From the NCBI RefSeq assembly GCF_004359515.1, contig NZ_SCWD01000001.1, positions 310,001 to 374,000 of the forward strand: DNA of 64,000 nt, read 5' to 3'. Source of the stretch: Macrococcus carouselicus (GTDB lineage Bacteria > Bacillota > Bacilli > Staphylococcales > Staphylococcaceae). Shown here in pieces: positions 9,989-19,864 of the stretch. Within the stretch, counting starts at the first letter, position 1; each line of letters starts with the position of its first letter. Both the position numbers and the translations under genes were made by a program. The notes beneath the pieces were generated by a model. It had not been told where the DNA came from and ran no database searches. It was given only the letters and a program-made list of their open reading frames with translations.

Positions 9989-10966
9989 ATGGCACAAATG
10001 ACGATGATCCAGGCAATAACAAATGCACTTCAAACTGAACTTAAAAATGACGAAAATGTCTTAGTATTCGGTGAAGACGTGGGTGTCAACGGTGGTGTAT
10101 TCCGTGCGACTGAAGGACTTCAGAAAGAATTCGGCGAAGACCGTGTATTCGATACACCACTTGCAGAATCAGGTATCGGTGGTCTTGCTATCGGTTTATC
10201 ATTAACGGGCTTCCGTCCGGTAATGGAGATCCAGTTCTTCGGATTCGTCTTCGAAGTATTTGACTCAATCGCTGCACAGCTTGCACGTCAGAACTTCCGT
10301 TCAGGCGGCACTAAACCAGCACCGGTCGTTATCCGTTCACCATTCGGTGGTGGCGTTCATACCCCTGAACTTCACGCTGACAACTTAGAAGGACTGATGG
10401 CACAGACACCGGGTATCAAAGTGGTCATCCCATCAAACCCATATGATGCTAAAGGTCTGTTGATCTCAGCTATCCGTGACGACAATCCTGTTGTCTACTT
10501 AGAACATATGAAATTATACCGCTCATTCCGTGCTGAAGTACCTGAAGAGGAGTACACAGTGGAAATCGGTAAAGCTGCCGTCGTGCAGGAAGGGACAGAC
10601 CTGTCTATCATCACTTACGGTGCGATGGTTCAGGAATCAGTGAAAGCTGCTGAAGAACTTGCTAAAGACGGTCACTCAGTAGAAGTCATCGACTTACGTA
10701 CTGTACAGCCTCTTGATATCGAGACAATCATCGCTTCAGTTGAGAAAACGGGCCGCGTTGTAGTGGTTCAGGAAGCTCAGAAGCAGGCAGGTGTAGGTGC
10801 GAACGTCGTATCTGAAATCTCAGAACGTGCAGTACTCAGCCTCGAAGCACCTATCGCTCGTGTATATGCAGCAGACACGGCTTACCCGTTCACACAGGCG
10901 GAAAACGTCTGGTTACCGAACAAAGACGGCATCGTTGAAGCAGCTAAACGCACATTAGAATTCTAA
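9989..10966 (+). CDS. pdhB: Pyruvate dehydrogenase E1 beta subunit
   Basis: The 325-residue E1 beta subunit pairs with PdhA to form the heterotetrameric decarboxylase. The transketolase-like pyrimidine-binding domain occupies the N-terminal half ([13 protein letters not shown] near residue 30; [11 protein letters not shown] near 120), and the C-terminal transketolase domain begins near 200. It starts three bases after pdhA. The gap to pdhC is 75 bp and contains a stable hairpin, unlike the other tight junctions in this operon. Confidence 0.97.
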   Translation: MAQMTMIQAITNALQTELKNDENVLVFGEDVGVNGGVFRATEGLQKEFGEDRVFDTPLAESGIGGLAIGLSLTGFRPVMEIQFFGFVFEVFDSIAAQLARQNFRSGGTKPAPVVIRSPFGGGVHTPELHADNLEGLMAQTPGIKVVIPSNPYDAKGLLISAIRDDNPVVYLEHMKLYRSFRAEVPEEEYTVEIGKAAVVQEGTDLSIITYGAMVQESVKAAEELAKDGHSVEVIDLRTVQPLDIETIIASVEKTGRVVVVQEAQKQAGVGANVVSEISERAVLSLEAPIARVYAADTAYPFTQAENVWLPNKDGIVEAAKRTLEF

Positions 10967-10979
10967 TCAGTTTTCAGCC

Positions 10980-11005
10980 GTGAAAAGTACTTCGGTACTT
11001 TTCAC
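10980..11005 (+). promoter_or_regulatory. cUUCGg hairpin in the pdhB-pdhC intergenic region
   Basis: A perfect 11-bp stem (GTGAAAAGTAC / GTACTTTTCAC) is capped by TTCG closed by a C-G pair, the exceptionally stable cUUCGg tetraloop. No U tract follows, so it is not a standard terminator. It lies between the E1 and E2 genes and could act as an mRNA 3'-end stabiliser or processing barrier that tunes subunit ratios. The pairing is read directly; the role is inference. Confidence 0.8.
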
Positions 11006-11041
11006 TTATCATTAAAAAAGATTATCTAGGAGGAACTTATA

Positions 11042-12337
11042 GTGGCATTTGAATTTAAGTTACCGGCACTTGGTGAAGGTATTTTCGAAGGTGAGATCGT
11101 TAAGTGGTTCTTTAAAGCTGGCGACACTGTTAACGAAGACGATATTTTATGTGAAGTACAGAATGACAAATCTGTCGTTGAGATCCCATCTCCAGTATCA
11201 GGTACAGTTGAAGAAGTGGTTGTAGAAGAAGGAACAGTTGCGAACCTTGGTGATGTCATCATCAAAATCGACTCTCCGGATGCACCTGCAGACTCTCATG
11301 CAGAAGAGCCTGAAGAAACAAAAGAAGAACCTAAGGCAGAAGAAACGAAGACTGAATCACCTGCAGCTGCAACGCAGACGGCTGACGTTGAAGTGGACGA
11401 AAAACGCCGCGTGATTGCGATGCCTTCAGTGCGTAAATTCGCGCGTGACAACAGTGTCAACATCAAAGCAGTTCAAGGTTCAGGCAAAAACGGCCGCGTC
11501 CTGAAAGAAGATATCGAATCTTACATGAACGGCGGCGCTGCTCAGGCAACTGAGGAAGTAGCAGAAGCGCCAGCGCAGGCAGCAACTGAACAAGCCGTGT
11601 CAAATGCACAACCTGTAGCAGCTCCAGAAGGCGAATTCCCTGAAACTCGTGAAAAAATTCCTGCTATGCGTAAGGCGATCGCTAAAGCGATGGTCAACTC
11701 TAAACATACAGCACCTCACGTCACATTAATGGATGAGATCGAAGTGTCTGCACTTTGGGATCACCGTAAAAAATTCAAAGAAGTGGCTGCTGAACAAGGT
11801 ATCAAATTAACGTTCTTACCATACGTCGTTAAAGCATTGGTATCAGCACTTAAAGCATATCCTGCACTGAACACTTCACTTGATGATGCGACTGAAGAGG
11901 TCGTTCACAAACATTACTACAACATCGGTATCGCTGCAGATACTGAACGTGGATTACTGGTACCGGTTGTGAAAAACGCCGACCGTAAATCTATCTTCGC
12001 TATCTCAGATGAAATCAACCAGTTAGCTGTTAAAGCACGTGACGGCAAACTTGCCCCTGGCGAAATGAAAGGTGCATCATGTACAATTAGTAATATCGGT
12101 TCTGCAGGTGGTCAGTGGTTCACACCAGTCATCAACCATCCAGAAGTTGCAATCTTAGGAATCGGCCGTATCGCTCAGAAACCGATCGTTAAAGACGGCG
12201 AAATCGTTGCAGCTCCGGTACTTGCATTATCACTCAGCTTTGACCACCGTCAGATTGATGGCGCTACAGGTCAGAACGCAATGAACCATATCAAACGTTT
12301 ATTAAATAATCCAGAATTATTATTAATGGAGGGGTAA
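11042..12337 (+). CDS. pdhC: Dihydrolipoamide acetyltransferase, PDH E2
   Basis: The 431-residue E2 core transfers the acetyl group from lipoamide to CoA. It has one lipoyl domain (residues 1-75, lipoylated Lys43 in QNDKSVVEI), an Ala/Glu/Pro-rich linker, a peripheral-subunit-binding domain (about 125-165, [12 protein letters not shown]) and the catalytic domain, ending with the HxxxDG motif in [10 protein letters not shown] near 403. Translation starts with GTG after the strong AGGAGG site. pdhD follows after three bases. A single lipoyl domain is usual for Firmicutes. Confidence 0.97.
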   Translation: MAFEFKLPALGEGIFEGEIVKWFFKAGDTVNEDDILCEVQNDKSVVEIPSPVSGTVEEVVVEEGTVANLGDVIIKIDSPDAPADSHAEEPEETKEEPKAEETKTESPAAATQTADVEVDEKRRVIAMPSVRKFARDNSVNIKAVQGSGKNGRVLKEDIESYMNGGAAQATEEVAEAPAQAATEQAVSNAQPVAAPEGEFPETREKIPAMRKAIAKAMVNSKHTAPHVTLMDEIEVSALWDHRKKFKEVAAEQGIKLTFLPYVVKALVSALKAYPALNTSLDDATEEVVHKHYYNIGIAADTERGLLVPVVKNADRKSIFAISDEINQLAVKARDGKLAPGEMKGASCTISNIGSAGGQWFTPVINHPEVAILGIGRIAQKPIVKDGEIVAAPVLALSLSFDHRQIDGATGQNAMNHIKRLLNNPELLLMEG

Positions 12338-12340
12338 AGA

Positions 12341-13747
12341 ATGGTAGTTGGAGATTTTCCTATTGAAACAGATACTATTGTCATCGGTGCAGGTCCTGGT
12401 GGATATGTTGCTGCGATCCGTGCAGCTCAGCTTGGCCAGAAAGTAACAATCGTTGAGAAAGGCGCTCTTGGTGGTGTCTGTCTTAACGTAGGTTGTATCC
12501 CGTCAAAAGCGTTACTCGCGGCTTCTCACCGTTATGAAGTGGCTCAGCACTCTGAAGACATGGGTATCACTGCTGAAGGCGTTAAAGTGGACTTCACTAA
12601 AGTTCAGGCGTTCAAAAGCAGCGTTGTCAACAAATTAACAGGTGGTGTCGGTGCATTACTGAAAGGCCGTAAAGTTGAGATCGCGCAAGGCGAAGCTTAC
12701 TTCGTTGATGCGAACAACTTAAAAGTGATGACGGATAAAGCGTCTCAGACTTACACATTCAAAAACGCGATCATCGCGACAGGTTCTCGTCCAATCGAGA
12801 TTCCAAACTTTAAATTCGGTAAACGCGTCATCGATTCAACTGGCGCATTAGCGTTAACGGAAGTTCCTAAAAGATTAGTTGTTGTCGGTGGCGGTTATAT
12901 CGGTTCTGAGCTTGGAACTGCTTATGCTAACTTCGGTACTGAAGTCACTATCTTAGAAGGTGCTAAAGATATCTTAGGCGGCTTCGAGAAACAGATGACT
13001 CAGATCGTTAAAAAAGGCTTAAAAGCTAAAGGCGTGGAAATCGTGACTGAAGCAATGGCTAAATCTGCTGAGGAAACTGAAAACGGCGTGACAGTGACTT
13101 ATGAAGTGAAAGGCGAAACTAAAACAGTTGAAGCTGACTACTGCTTAGTGACTGTAGGACGTCGTCCAAACACGAACGATATCGGTCTTGAAGAACTCGG
13201 CGTTAAATTAACTGACCGCGGTTTAATTGAAGTGGATAAACAAGGTCGCACTTCTGTTGACAATATCTTCGCTATCGGTGATATCGTTCCTGGACCTCCT
13301 CTTGCCCATAAAGCATCTTATGAAGCGAAAATCGCTGCTGAAGCGATCTCAGGCGAAAAATCAGAAGTGGATTACCTCGGTATCCCGGCTGTATGTTTCA
13401 CTGAACCTGAACTTGCAACAGTGGGTTACACTGAAGCAATGGCGAAAGAAGAAGGACTTGACATCAAAGCATCTAAATTCCCATTCGCAGCGAACGGCCG
13501 TGCGTTATCAATCAACGCAACGGATGGTTTCGTGAAATTAATCTCTCTTAAAGAAGATGGCTTACTGATCGGTGCTCAAGTTGCCGGTGCGGGCGCATCT
13601 GATATCATCGCTGAGCTGGGTCTTGCAATCGAAACAGGGATGACAGCTGAGGATATGGCAATGACAATCCACGCTCACCCAACTTTAGGTGAGATTTCAA
13701 TGGAAGCAGCGGAAGTTGCTTTAGGTCATCCAATCCATACGATGTAA
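12341..13747 (+). CDS. pdhD: Dihydrolipoamide dehydrogenase, PDH E3
   Basis: The 468-residue FAD-dependent E3 reoxidises dihydrolipoamide and passes electrons to NAD+. FAD motif [10 protein letters not shown] lies near residue 18; the redox disulfide is in [15 protein letters not shown] (Cys47 and Cys52); the NAD motif [10 protein letters not shown] is near 185; the second FAD motif [10 protein letters not shown] is near 272; and the C-terminal catalytic HAHPTLGE is near 446. E3 may also serve other 2-oxoacid complexes. A strong terminator follows within 20 bp. Confidence 0.98.
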   Translation: MVVGDFPIETDTIVIGAGPGGYVAAIRAAQLGQKVTIVEKGALGGVCLNVGCIPSKALLAASHRYEVAQHSEDMGITAEGVKVDFTKVQAFKSSVVNKLTGGVGALLKGRKVEIAQGEAYFVDANNLKVMTDKASQTYTFKNAIIATGSRPIEIPNFKFGKRVIDSTGALALTEVPKRLVVVGGGYIGSELGTAYANFGTEVTILEGAKDILGGFEKQMTQIVKKGLKAKGVEIVTEAMAKSAEETENGVTVTYEVKGETKTVEADYCLVTVGRRPNTNDIGLEELGVKLTDRGLIEVDKQGRTSVDNIFAIGDIVPGPPLAHKASYEAKIAAEAISGEKSEVDYLGIPAVCFTEPELATVGYTEAMAKEEGLDIKASKFPFAANGRALSINATDGFVKLISLKEDGLLIGAQVAGAGASDIIAELGLAIETGMTAEDMAMTIHAHPTLGEISMEAAEVALGHPIHTM

Positions 13748-13765
13748 TACTTTTCAAGCAGATTC

Positions 13766-13800
13766 AAAAACGCTATTCTATTTATAGAATAGCGTTTTTT
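13766..13800 (+). terminator. Terminator after pdhD
   Basis: A perfect 15-bp stem (AAAAACGCTATTCTA and its complement) with loop TTTA followed by T6. The next gene's ribosome site starts right after it, so some readthrough into the UPF0223 gene is plausible. Confidence 0.94.
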
Positions 13801-13813
13801 GATGGAGGTAAAT

Positions 13814-14095
13814 ATGGAATACAGTTATCCACTTGATTTAAGCTGGACCCCCGACGAGATGGTGGCAGTCGTCGATTTTCTGGCGGCTGTCGAACAGAGC
13901 TACGAGAGCAGGATTGATATCACTGAACTGAAAGAGAAGTATGACCGCTTCAAGAAGGTCTGTCCGGGTAAGGCACAGGAGAATAATATCTATAAGGATT
14001 TCAGAAAAGCATCAGGATACGATGGTTATCCTGTCGTGAAAAAGATGCGTGAGGAACTGAAGACCGGCGCTAAGCAGATTTCGATGACAAAATAA
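13814..14095 (+). CDS. UPF0223 family protein (YktA-like)
   Basis: A 93-residue small cytoplasmic protein opening MEYSYPLDLSWTPDEMVAVV, recognisable as the UPF0223 family found next to pdhD in staphylococci. It is predicted to be helical with a basic C-terminus and has no catalytic motif that can be named. The ATG at 13814 follows GGAGGT; earlier in-frame starts overlap that site. Function unknown. Confidence 0.85.
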   Translation: MEYSYPLDLSWTPDEMVAVVDFLAAVEQSYESRIDITELKEKYDRFKKVCPGKAQENNIYKDFRKASGYDGYPVVKKMREELKTGAKQISMTK

Positions 14096-14168
14096 TATAT
14101 TTATTCCCCCTACTATTGTTTAGTTTACTTATATTTGTTAGATTATAAGTATTAATATTAAACTTATT

Positions 14169-14185
14169 GTTTATTATTTATAAAC
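14169..14185 (+). promoter_or_regulatory. Candidate operator upstream of the XRE regulator and pot operon
   Basis: A 17-bp inverted repeat GTTTATTATTTATAAAC (6-bp arms, 5-bp centre) lies just before the GGAAGGGGG ribosome site, inside a very AT-rich 106-bp leader. Its position suits autorepression by the XRE-cupin protein encoded immediately downstream. Confidence 0.45.
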
Positions 14186-14201
14186 AGGAAGGGGGTTTGT
14201 C

Positions 14202-14744
14202 ATGGATATCGGCAAAAAAATAAAGGACCTGCGCCGACAGAAGAATCTGACCCAGGAAGAACTCGGTGAACGGACCGATCTGTCAAAAGGCTATATCTCA
14301 CAGCTGGAACGGAACCTCAGTTCACCGTCCATGGAGACGTTTTTTAATATACTTGAGGTGTTAGGTGTGAAACCTGCGGATTTCTTCAATGAGAAATCTT
14401 ACCAGCAGCAGATCTACTATCCGCTGTCTGAGCAGACGTTATATGATGAGTATGACAACGGCTATCTGATCAACTGGCTGGTACCGCATTCCAATGATTA
14501 CGATATGGAGCCGGTGATCATCACGCTGAAACCTGGTGCTGAGTACAAGAAGTTCGAACCGTCAATGTCAGAGAGCTTTATGTATGTCATGGCAGGGAAG
14601 GCATCTATCAGGATCGGTCAAAAGATCTATCATGCGGAGCAGCATGAGTGTTTTTATTTTAAGGCGAATGAGTCACACCAGCTGTTCAACAATGAAGAGA
14701 AGGAAGCGAAGATATTGATTGTCGCGACTGAATCATATTTATAG
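14202..14744 (+). CDS. XRE-family regulator with C-terminal cupin domain
   Basis: A 180-residue two-domain regulator. The N-terminal helix-turn-helix (residues 1-60) carries the recognition region LTQEELGERTDLSKGYISQL. A linker leads to a cupin_2 beta-barrel (about 105-175) with a partial metal-site pattern (EQHECFYFKANESHQ). This architecture matches PuuR-type regulators of polyamine metabolism. It lies 9 bp before potA and is read in the same direction, as in S. aureus. It is therefore probably a polyamine-responsive regulator of potABCD; the ligand is inferred. Confidence 0.88.
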   Translation: MDIGKKIKDLRRQKNLTQEELGERTDLSKGYISQLERNLSSPSMETFFNILEVLGVKPADFFNEKSYQQQIYYPLSEQTLYDEYDNGYLINWLVPHSNDYDMEPVIITLKPGAEYKKFEPSMSESFMYVMAGKASIRIGQKIYHAEQHECFYFKANESHQLFNNEEKEAKILIVATESYL

Positions 14745-14753
14745 GAGGTTAAT

Positions 14754-15842
14754 ATGGAGCCATTTATTGCATTCAGCGATGTAACGAAAATATACGACGG
14801 CAACCCTGTCTTGAAGGGCGTCAACTTTGAGATCGAGGAAGGAAAGTTCTATACGCTGCTCGGTCCTTCCGGCTGCGGTAAGACGACCATACTCAGACTG
14901 ATCGCCGGCTTCGAACAGCCGACGTCAGGCGATATCCTGTTCGCCGGTAAGCGAGTCAATGCTGTGCCGGCGAACAGACGTCAGGTCAATACTGTGTTCC
15001 AGGACTACGCGCTGTTCCCGCATCTCGATGTCTTTGAGAATATCGCCTTCGGTCTGCGGATTAAAAAGCTGGATAAAATGACGATACAGTCGAAGGTTCA
15101 GGAGGCCCTCAGACTTGTGAAGCTTGACGGCTACGAGAAACGCCGTATCGCTGAGATGAGCGGCGGTCAGCGTCAGCGTGTCGCGATTGCGCGTGCCATT
15201 GTCAATGAACCTGAGGTGATTCTGCTCGATGAACCGCTCAGCGCGCTTGACCTGAAGCTCCGGACAGAGATGCAGTATGAACTACGTGAACTGCAGCAGC
15301 GTCTCGGCATCACCTTTATCTTTGTCACACATGACCAGGAGGAGGCGCTTGCGATGAGTGACTATATCTTTGTCATGCGTGACGGTCATATCGAGCAGAG
15401 CGGAACGCCGATTGATATTTACGATGAACCGGTCAACCGCTACGTCGCTGACTTCATCGGAGAGTCAAATATCGTTGCCGGCCGCATGGTGCGTGATTAT
15501 GTGGTTCAGATCTACGGCAAGGAATACGCCTGTGTGGACAGAGGGTTCAGACAGAACGCGGAAGTCGATGTCGTCATCCGTCCCGAAGACCTTGCCGTGA
15601 CGCCTGCCGCTGAAGGGAAACTTCAGGCAAGAGTGGAGTCGCAGCTCTTCCGCGGTGTGCACTACGAGATCTGTCTTCTTGACAGTGAAGGCAACGAGTG
15701 GATCTGTCACTCCACGACACCTGCACCGGTCGGGGAAGTCGTCGGTCTGACGTTCTCAGAACAGGCGATTCATATCATGCTGCCGGGAGAGACTGAAGAC
15801 GAATTTGATGCACGGATTGAATCCTATGAGGTAGCGGAATGA
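14754..15842 (+). CDS. potA: Spermidine/putrescine ABC transporter ATPase
   Basis: PotA, 362 residues, powers polyamine import. Walker [10 protein letters not shown] lies near residue 38, the signature appears as [14 protein letters not shown] near 137, Walker [13 protein letters not shown] near 158 and the switch His in FVTHDQEEA near 192. A TOBE-type regulatory domain fills the C-terminal third. Its stop overlaps the potB start by 4 bases (ATGA), as do the other pot junctions. Confidence 0.95.
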   Translation: MEPFIAFSDVTKIYDGNPVLKGVNFEIEEGKFYTLLGPSGCGKTTILRLIAGFEQPTSGDILFAGKRVNAVPANRRQVNTVFQDYALFPHLDVFENIAFGLRIKKLDKMTIQSKVQEALRLVKLDGYEKRRIAEMSGGQRQRVAIARAIVNEPEVILLDEPLSALDLKLRTEMQYELRELQQRLGITFIFVTHDQEEALAMSDYIFVMRDGHIEQSGTPIDIYDEPVNRYVADFIGESNIVAGRMVRDYVVQIYGKEYACVDRGFRQNAEVDVVIRPEDLAVTPAAEGKLQARVESQLFRGVHYEICLLDSEGNEWICHSTTPAPVGEVVGLTFSEQAIHIMLPGETEDEFDARIESYEVAE

Positions 15843-16645
15843 GAGAGGCCAGAAAATATTTTCTGATTCCCTATATGATCTGGGTCATTTTCTTTATCAT
15901 CCTGCCGCTGGTATTGATTTTCTACTCGAGTTTTCTGGATTTTGACGGCAAGTTCACACTGGACAACTACCGTCACTTCCTCACGGGGACTTATCTGCAG
16001 ATGACACTGACGTCTTTTCTCTATGCCTTTATCATTACGTTCTTCTGCCTGGTCATCGCCTATCCCGTGGCGCTCGCAATCCGGCGTACCCGTAACAAGC
16101 AGTTCTGGCTGCTGCTCATTATCCTGCCGACATGGATCAATCTGTTACTGAAGACTTATGCCTTTATCGGGATTCTGAGCAAGGAAGGTACAGTGAACGA
16201 TGTGCTGTCGTTCCTGCATCTGCCGAATGCACAGCTTCTCTTTACGAGTGCTGCCTTTATCATCGTCTCTATCTATATCTATATTCCGTTTATGATTCTG
16301 CCGATCTTCAACAGTATGGACGCGATTCCTGATAATCTGATTCAGGCGTCACGTGACCTGGGTGCAGATCGCTGGACGACCTTCAGAAAGGTCATTATGC
16401 CGCTGTCCTTTGAAGGCGTGAAGACGGGTATTCAGATCACCTTTATCCCTGCCTTAAGCCTCTTCATGATCACCCGTCTGATTGCAGGCAACAAGGTCGT
16501 CAACCTCGGTACCGCGATTGAGGAGCAGTTCCTCGTGACCCAGAACTACGGAATGGGATCAACGATTGCTGTCTTCCTGATTCTGGCGATGGCGCTGGTG
16601 ATGATTCTGACCAAACAAAGTGAAAGTGAGGGACGAAGCCGATGA
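15839..16645 (+). CDS. potB: Spermidine/putrescine ABC transporter permease PotB
   Basis: A 268-residue membrane permease with about six helices. The conserved EAA-type cytoplasmic loop, which docks on the ATPase, reads [20 protein letters not shown] near residue 170. It pairs with PotC to form the channel. Four-base overlaps on both sides indicate coupled translation within potABCD. Confidence 0.94.
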   Translation: MREARKYFLIPYMIWVIFFIILPLVLIFYSSFLDFDGKFTLDNYRHFLTGTYLQMTLTSFLYAFIITFFCLVIAYPVALAIRRTRNKQFWLLLIILPTWINLLLKTYAFIGILSKEGTVNDVLSFLHLPNAQLLFTSAAFIIVSIYIYIPFMILPIFNSMDAIPDNLIQASRDLGADRWTTFRKVIMPLSFEGVKTGIQITFIPALSLFMITRLIAGNKVVNLGTAIEEQFLVTQNYGMGSTIAVFLILAMALVMILTKQSESEGRSR

Positions 16646-17445
16646 AAGTTCAAGCTAAGATTGTTCTCGCGCTGACGCTGCTCATCCTGTATTTCCCGAT
16701 CTTCTTCCTGATGTTCTACTCGTTCAATTCGGCGGGCAATATGAATCATTTTGAAGGGTTCACACTTGACCATTACAAGGCTGTATTTGAGAACAAACGT
16801 CTGATGGTCATCATCCTGAATACAATTGCAGTCGCGCTGATTGCGGCAAGCATCTCGACTCTGATCGGGGTCTTCGGTGCATTAGGCATTCATTATATGC
16901 GCAACAAGCAGCTGAAAATCGGTATGCTGACACTGAACAACATTCTGATGGTGAGCAGTGACGTTGTCATCGGCTCATCATTCCTGATTCTCTTCACGAT
17001 CATCGGCCATTATACGGGTCTCGGCCTTGGCTTCTGGTCGGTACTCATTTCTCATATCGCGTTCTGCGTGCCGATTGTTGTCCTGATGGTGCTGCCGAAG
17101 CTCTATGATATGAATGAGTCGCTGATCAATGCGGCGACCGATCTCGGTGCATCCACTTATCAGACGTTATCAAGAGTGGTGATCCCTCAGCTGATGCCGG
17201 GTGCAGTCGCCGGCTTCTTTATGGCACTGACCTATTCCCTTGATGACTTCACGGTCAGCTTCTTCGTGACAGGTAACGGTTTCAGCGTACTGTCAGTCGA
17301 AATCTATTCGATGGCCCGTAAAGGCATCTCAATGGAGATCAATGCGTTGTCGACCCTTCTGTTCCTGGTCGTGATGACGATTATCGCCATCTACTACTTC
17401 ATGACGAATAAACGTGAAAATAGAAGAAGAGGGGTTGTACGATGA
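16642..17445 (+). CDS. potC: Spermidine/putrescine ABC transporter permease PotC
   Basis: A 267-residue permease with about six helices and the EAA loop AATDLGASTYQTLSRVVIPQ near residue 170. It is the second channel half with PotB. The start overlaps potB's stop by 4 bases, and its stop overlaps the potD start by 4 bases. Confidence 0.94.
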   Translation: MKVQAKIVLALTLLILYFPIFFLMFYSFNSAGNMNHFEGFTLDHYKAVFENKRLMVIILNTIAVALIAASISTLIGVFGALGIHYMRNKQLKIGMLTLNNILMVSSDVVIGSSFLILFTIIGHYTGLGLGFWSVLISHIAFCVPIVVLMVLPKLYDMNESLINAATDLGASTYQTLSRVVIPQLMPGAVAGFFMALTYSLDDFTVSFFVTGNGFSVLSVEIYSMARKGISMEINALSTLLFLVVMTIIAIYYFMTNKRENRRRGVVR

Positions 17446-18515
17446 AAGGATTATTACAGTTAGTCGGTATCTCCCTTCTCGTGGCCGTGCTGCTGCTCAT
17501 ATCCACACGCTTTATCGATCCACCGCCTGAAGCGGGAAAGGGCAATGTGCTGTACGTCTATAACTGGGGTGAATATATGGACCCGGACCTGATCAGAAAG
17601 TTTGAGAAGGAGTCAGGTATCCGTGTGATCTACGAGACATTTGATTCAAATGAGTCGATGCTCGCGAAGATCAAGAACGGTGGCACGCACTATGACATCG
17701 CAGTGCCGAGTGAATATGCGATTCAGAAGATGAAGACAGAGGGGCTGCTCGTTCCGGTCGATCACCGGCAGCTGCCGAATCTGAAGAATATCGACCCGGA
17801 TTTCCTTGATAAGGACTTCGACCCGGGTAACGAATACTCGATTCCGTATTTCTGGGGGACTGTCGGCATTCTCTTCAATCCCGAGACAACAAAAGGCATT
17901 GACTTCTCCTCGTGGAACAGTCTGTGGGACAGACGTCTGAAGAATAATGTGCTCGTTGTGGACGGTGCGCGTGAAGGGATGGGCCTGTCGCTGAACAGCA
18001 TGGGTCGGTCACTGAACGAGAAGGATTCAGCGATACTTGCGAAAGCTGAACAGAAACTGAAGGATATGGGACCGAATGTACGGGGTGTTGTCGGTGATGA
18101 GATCAATACGATGATGGTTCAGAAAGAAGCGGATGTCGCTGTCGTCTGGAGCGGTATGGGTGCTGATATCATGACTGAGAATGAGGACCTCGATTTCGTT
18201 GTGCCGAAGGAAGGATCGAATCTCTGGTTCGACAATATTGTCATTCCGAAGACCGCTCAGAACGTGGAAGGTGCGCACCAGTTCATCAACTTCCTGCTCG
18301 ATGCTGAAAACGGCAGGCAGAATACGGAGTGGGTGGGTTATGCGACACCGAACAAGGCGAGTTATGCGCTGCTTGATAAGGAGATGCGCGAGGACGAGCG
18401 TTTCTATCCATCGCCTGCCGTCAGACAGAAACTTGAAGTATACGAGGATTTGGGACCCGAAAAAATCGCTGAGTACAACGAACGGTTCCTGCGCTTCAAG
18501 ATGTCACTTGAATAG
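17442..18515 (+). CDS. potD: Spermidine/putrescine-binding protein PotD
   Basis: The 357-residue solute-binding subunit delivers polyamines to PotBC. An N-terminal hydrophobic segment (residues 3-24) is followed by the mature protein with the typical opening VLYVYNWGEYMDPDLI and the acidic and aromatic ligand region. There is no Cys in or after the hydrophobic segment, so it is not a lipoprotein. It probably stays anchored by the uncleaved helix or is processed by signal peptidase I, as in S. aureus. No clear terminator follows. Confidence 0.94.
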   Translation: MKGLLQLVGISLLVAVLLLISTRFIDPPPEAGKGNVLYVYNWGEYMDPDLIRKFEKESGIRVIYETFDSNESMLAKIKNGGTHYDIAVPSEYAIQKMKTEGLLVPVDHRQLPNLKNIDPDFLDKDFDPGNEYSIPYFWGTVGILFNPETTKGIDFSSWNSLWDRRLKNNVLVVDGAREGMGLSLNSMGRSLNEKDSAILAKAEQKLKDMGPNVRGVVGDEINTMMVQKEADVAVVWSGMGADIMTENEDLDFVVPKEGSNLWFDNIVIPKTAQNVEGAHQFINFLLDAENGRQNTEWVGYATPNKASYALLDKEMREDERFYPSPAVRQKLEVYEDLGPEKIAEYNERFLRFKMSLE

Positions 18516-18584
18516 CTCCCTCATTAATGATTACAACCAGAACATTAGGGTAATTGATAACTAAATACGGTTAAGGAGATGAAA

Positions 18585-19382
18585 ATGATGGCAAGAAGAG
18601 AGTATACACAAACGGTAAAACCGGTCAGCAGAATTGCTGAAAAAATCTTCGGATGGCTGGCATGGCTGTCATTACTGGGTCTTTTAGGCTTTATGCTTTA
18701 TTCGTTGCTGGTATCTGGCAACGATCCGAACTTTGTAAATGAGATGGAGAGACAGCTGAACCAAAGTAACGAAGCAGCACAATTACGTGACCTGCTGGCG
18801 CAGAACAACATGACTATTCAGGAATTTGTAGACTGGATTTTTAAATTTGCATGGGGCTTCCTTGCTTACATGGCAATTCCGCTTATTTTAGGCTTAGTGG
18901 GTCTGTTATCGATGAAGAAACGTATCTTAGCAGGCATGATGCTGTTGCTTGCTGGCTTACTGACTTCTCCATTATTTCTGACAGTTGCCCTGTTCTGGAT
19001 TCCACTATTCTTCCTGATCGCCGCTATCTTACTGTTTGTACGTAAAGATAAGGTCATCAAGAACGAGGATTATTACCACGATCATGACACAGTGTCTTAT
19101 GACCGTGAACGCACAGAGGCTCCTGTCTATGTGGACCGCGATGAAAATATCGAACGTGAACGCTATACGTATGAACCAGAGACAACAGATGTGAAAGAAC
19201 GTCGCGAAGAGCCACAGGAACGTACTGTAACAGAAGAGCGTACAGTTGATCGCGTCGATGAAGACGATACTGTGACCTATCACCGCACTGGCGATGACCG
19301 TGTGAAATATGTCGACAAAACAGTAGATGCTGCAGAAGAGCGCCGTCAGAACTATAACGACCGCATGAACAACCGCGACTAG
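18585..19382 (+). CDS. DUF4064-type membrane protein with long charged C-terminal tail
   Basis: A 265-residue protein. The N-terminal half (residues 20-150) has three to four membrane helices and resembles the DUF4064 family. The C-terminal 115 residues are soluble, very rich in Glu, Arg, Asp and Thr, with imperfect repeats such as ERTVTEERTVDRVDEDDTV. The start at 18585 is chosen because the AAGGAG site abuts the first ATG at 18579; 18588 is also possible. Its function is unknown. The charged tail might be an adaptor for envelope or protein partners; that is speculative. Confidence 0.65.
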   Translation: MMARREYTQTVKPVSRIAEKIFGWLAWLSLLGLLGFMLYSLLVSGNDPNFVNEMERQLNQSNEAAQLRDLLAQNNMTIQEFVDWIFKFAWGFLAYMAIPLILGLVGLLSMKKRILAGMMLLLAGLLTSPLFLTVALFWIPLFFLIAAILLFVRKDKVIKNEDYYHDHDTVSYDRERTEAPVYVDRDENIERERYTYEPETTDVKERREEPQERTVTEERTVDRVDEDDTVTYHRTGDDRVKYVDKTVDAAEERRQNYNDRMNNRD

Positions 19383-19408
19383 AAAAAGAGCTGAAAAGCT
19401 CTTTTTTT
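19383..19408 (+). terminator. Terminator after the DUF4064-like gene
   Basis: A 10-bp stem (AAAAAGAGCT / AGCTCTTTTT) with a GAAA tetraloop, followed by T residues. Confidence 0.9.
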
Positions 19409-19417
19409 GCAGGGATT

Positions 19418-19825
19418 ATGAAGAAATTCATGATTGCGGCTCTCGTCATGACCTCAGTGGTGCTGCTCTTCCCGCTGAGATTGATGATCCTCTCGTTCGA
19501 CCACACATTTGTCATGGAGTTTCTGGGTGGCTGGAACCATCGAATCCGTGAGATGATTCAGGCAGAGCAGATTTCCTATTCACAGGGCATGCTGCTTATC
19601 TTCAACGAGGCGATGATGGTCAGTATGCTCAGACGTGTCGTCTATGCACTCAGCGCCTGGCTGCTGGTGTCGATTGCAGTGATTGCAGGGAGTCTGAACG
19701 CACGGAACCCTGTCGTCGTGAACTTTCTCCTGCTGCTGGCAATTGTCGTGACAGCGCCCCTGTTAGTGGTGCCGGTATTACTGCTGATCGCGCTTATACT
19801 CTATAACAGGACCCGGCGCTCATAA
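19418..19825 (+). CDS. Small predicted membrane protein, unknown function
   Basis: A 135-residue hydrophobic protein with three likely helices: residues 3-25, about 75-95 and 105-130. It starts MKKFMIAALVMTSVVLLFPL, which could be a signal anchor. A weak AGGGA ribosome site precedes the ATG. It sits between two terminators, 10 bp after the first, so it may be expressed by readthrough or from an unseen promoter. No family is recognised. Confidence 0.6.
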   Translation: MKKFMIAALVMTSVVLLFPLRLMILSFDHTFVMEFLGGWNHRIREMIQAEQISYSQGMLLIFNEAMMVSMLRRVVYALSAWLLVSIAVIAGSLNARNPVVVNFLLLLAIVVTAPLLVVPVLLLIALILYNRTRRS

Positions 19826-19864
19826 AAAACCTGTCGTATAACTTCTCGTTATACGACAGGTTTT
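19826..19864. terminator. Bidirectional terminator, 17-bp stem
   Basis: AAAACCTGTCGTATAAC pairs perfectly with the sequence ending GACAGGTTTT around a 5-nt loop. A and T tracts on each side serve both the small membrane protein gene and the converging yktB gene. Confidence 0.93.

Noticed and set aside
17442-18515. PotD as a lipoprotein
   Set aside because: There is no Cys in the N-terminal region, so a lipobox is absent; it is listed as a membrane-anchored or secreted binding protein.
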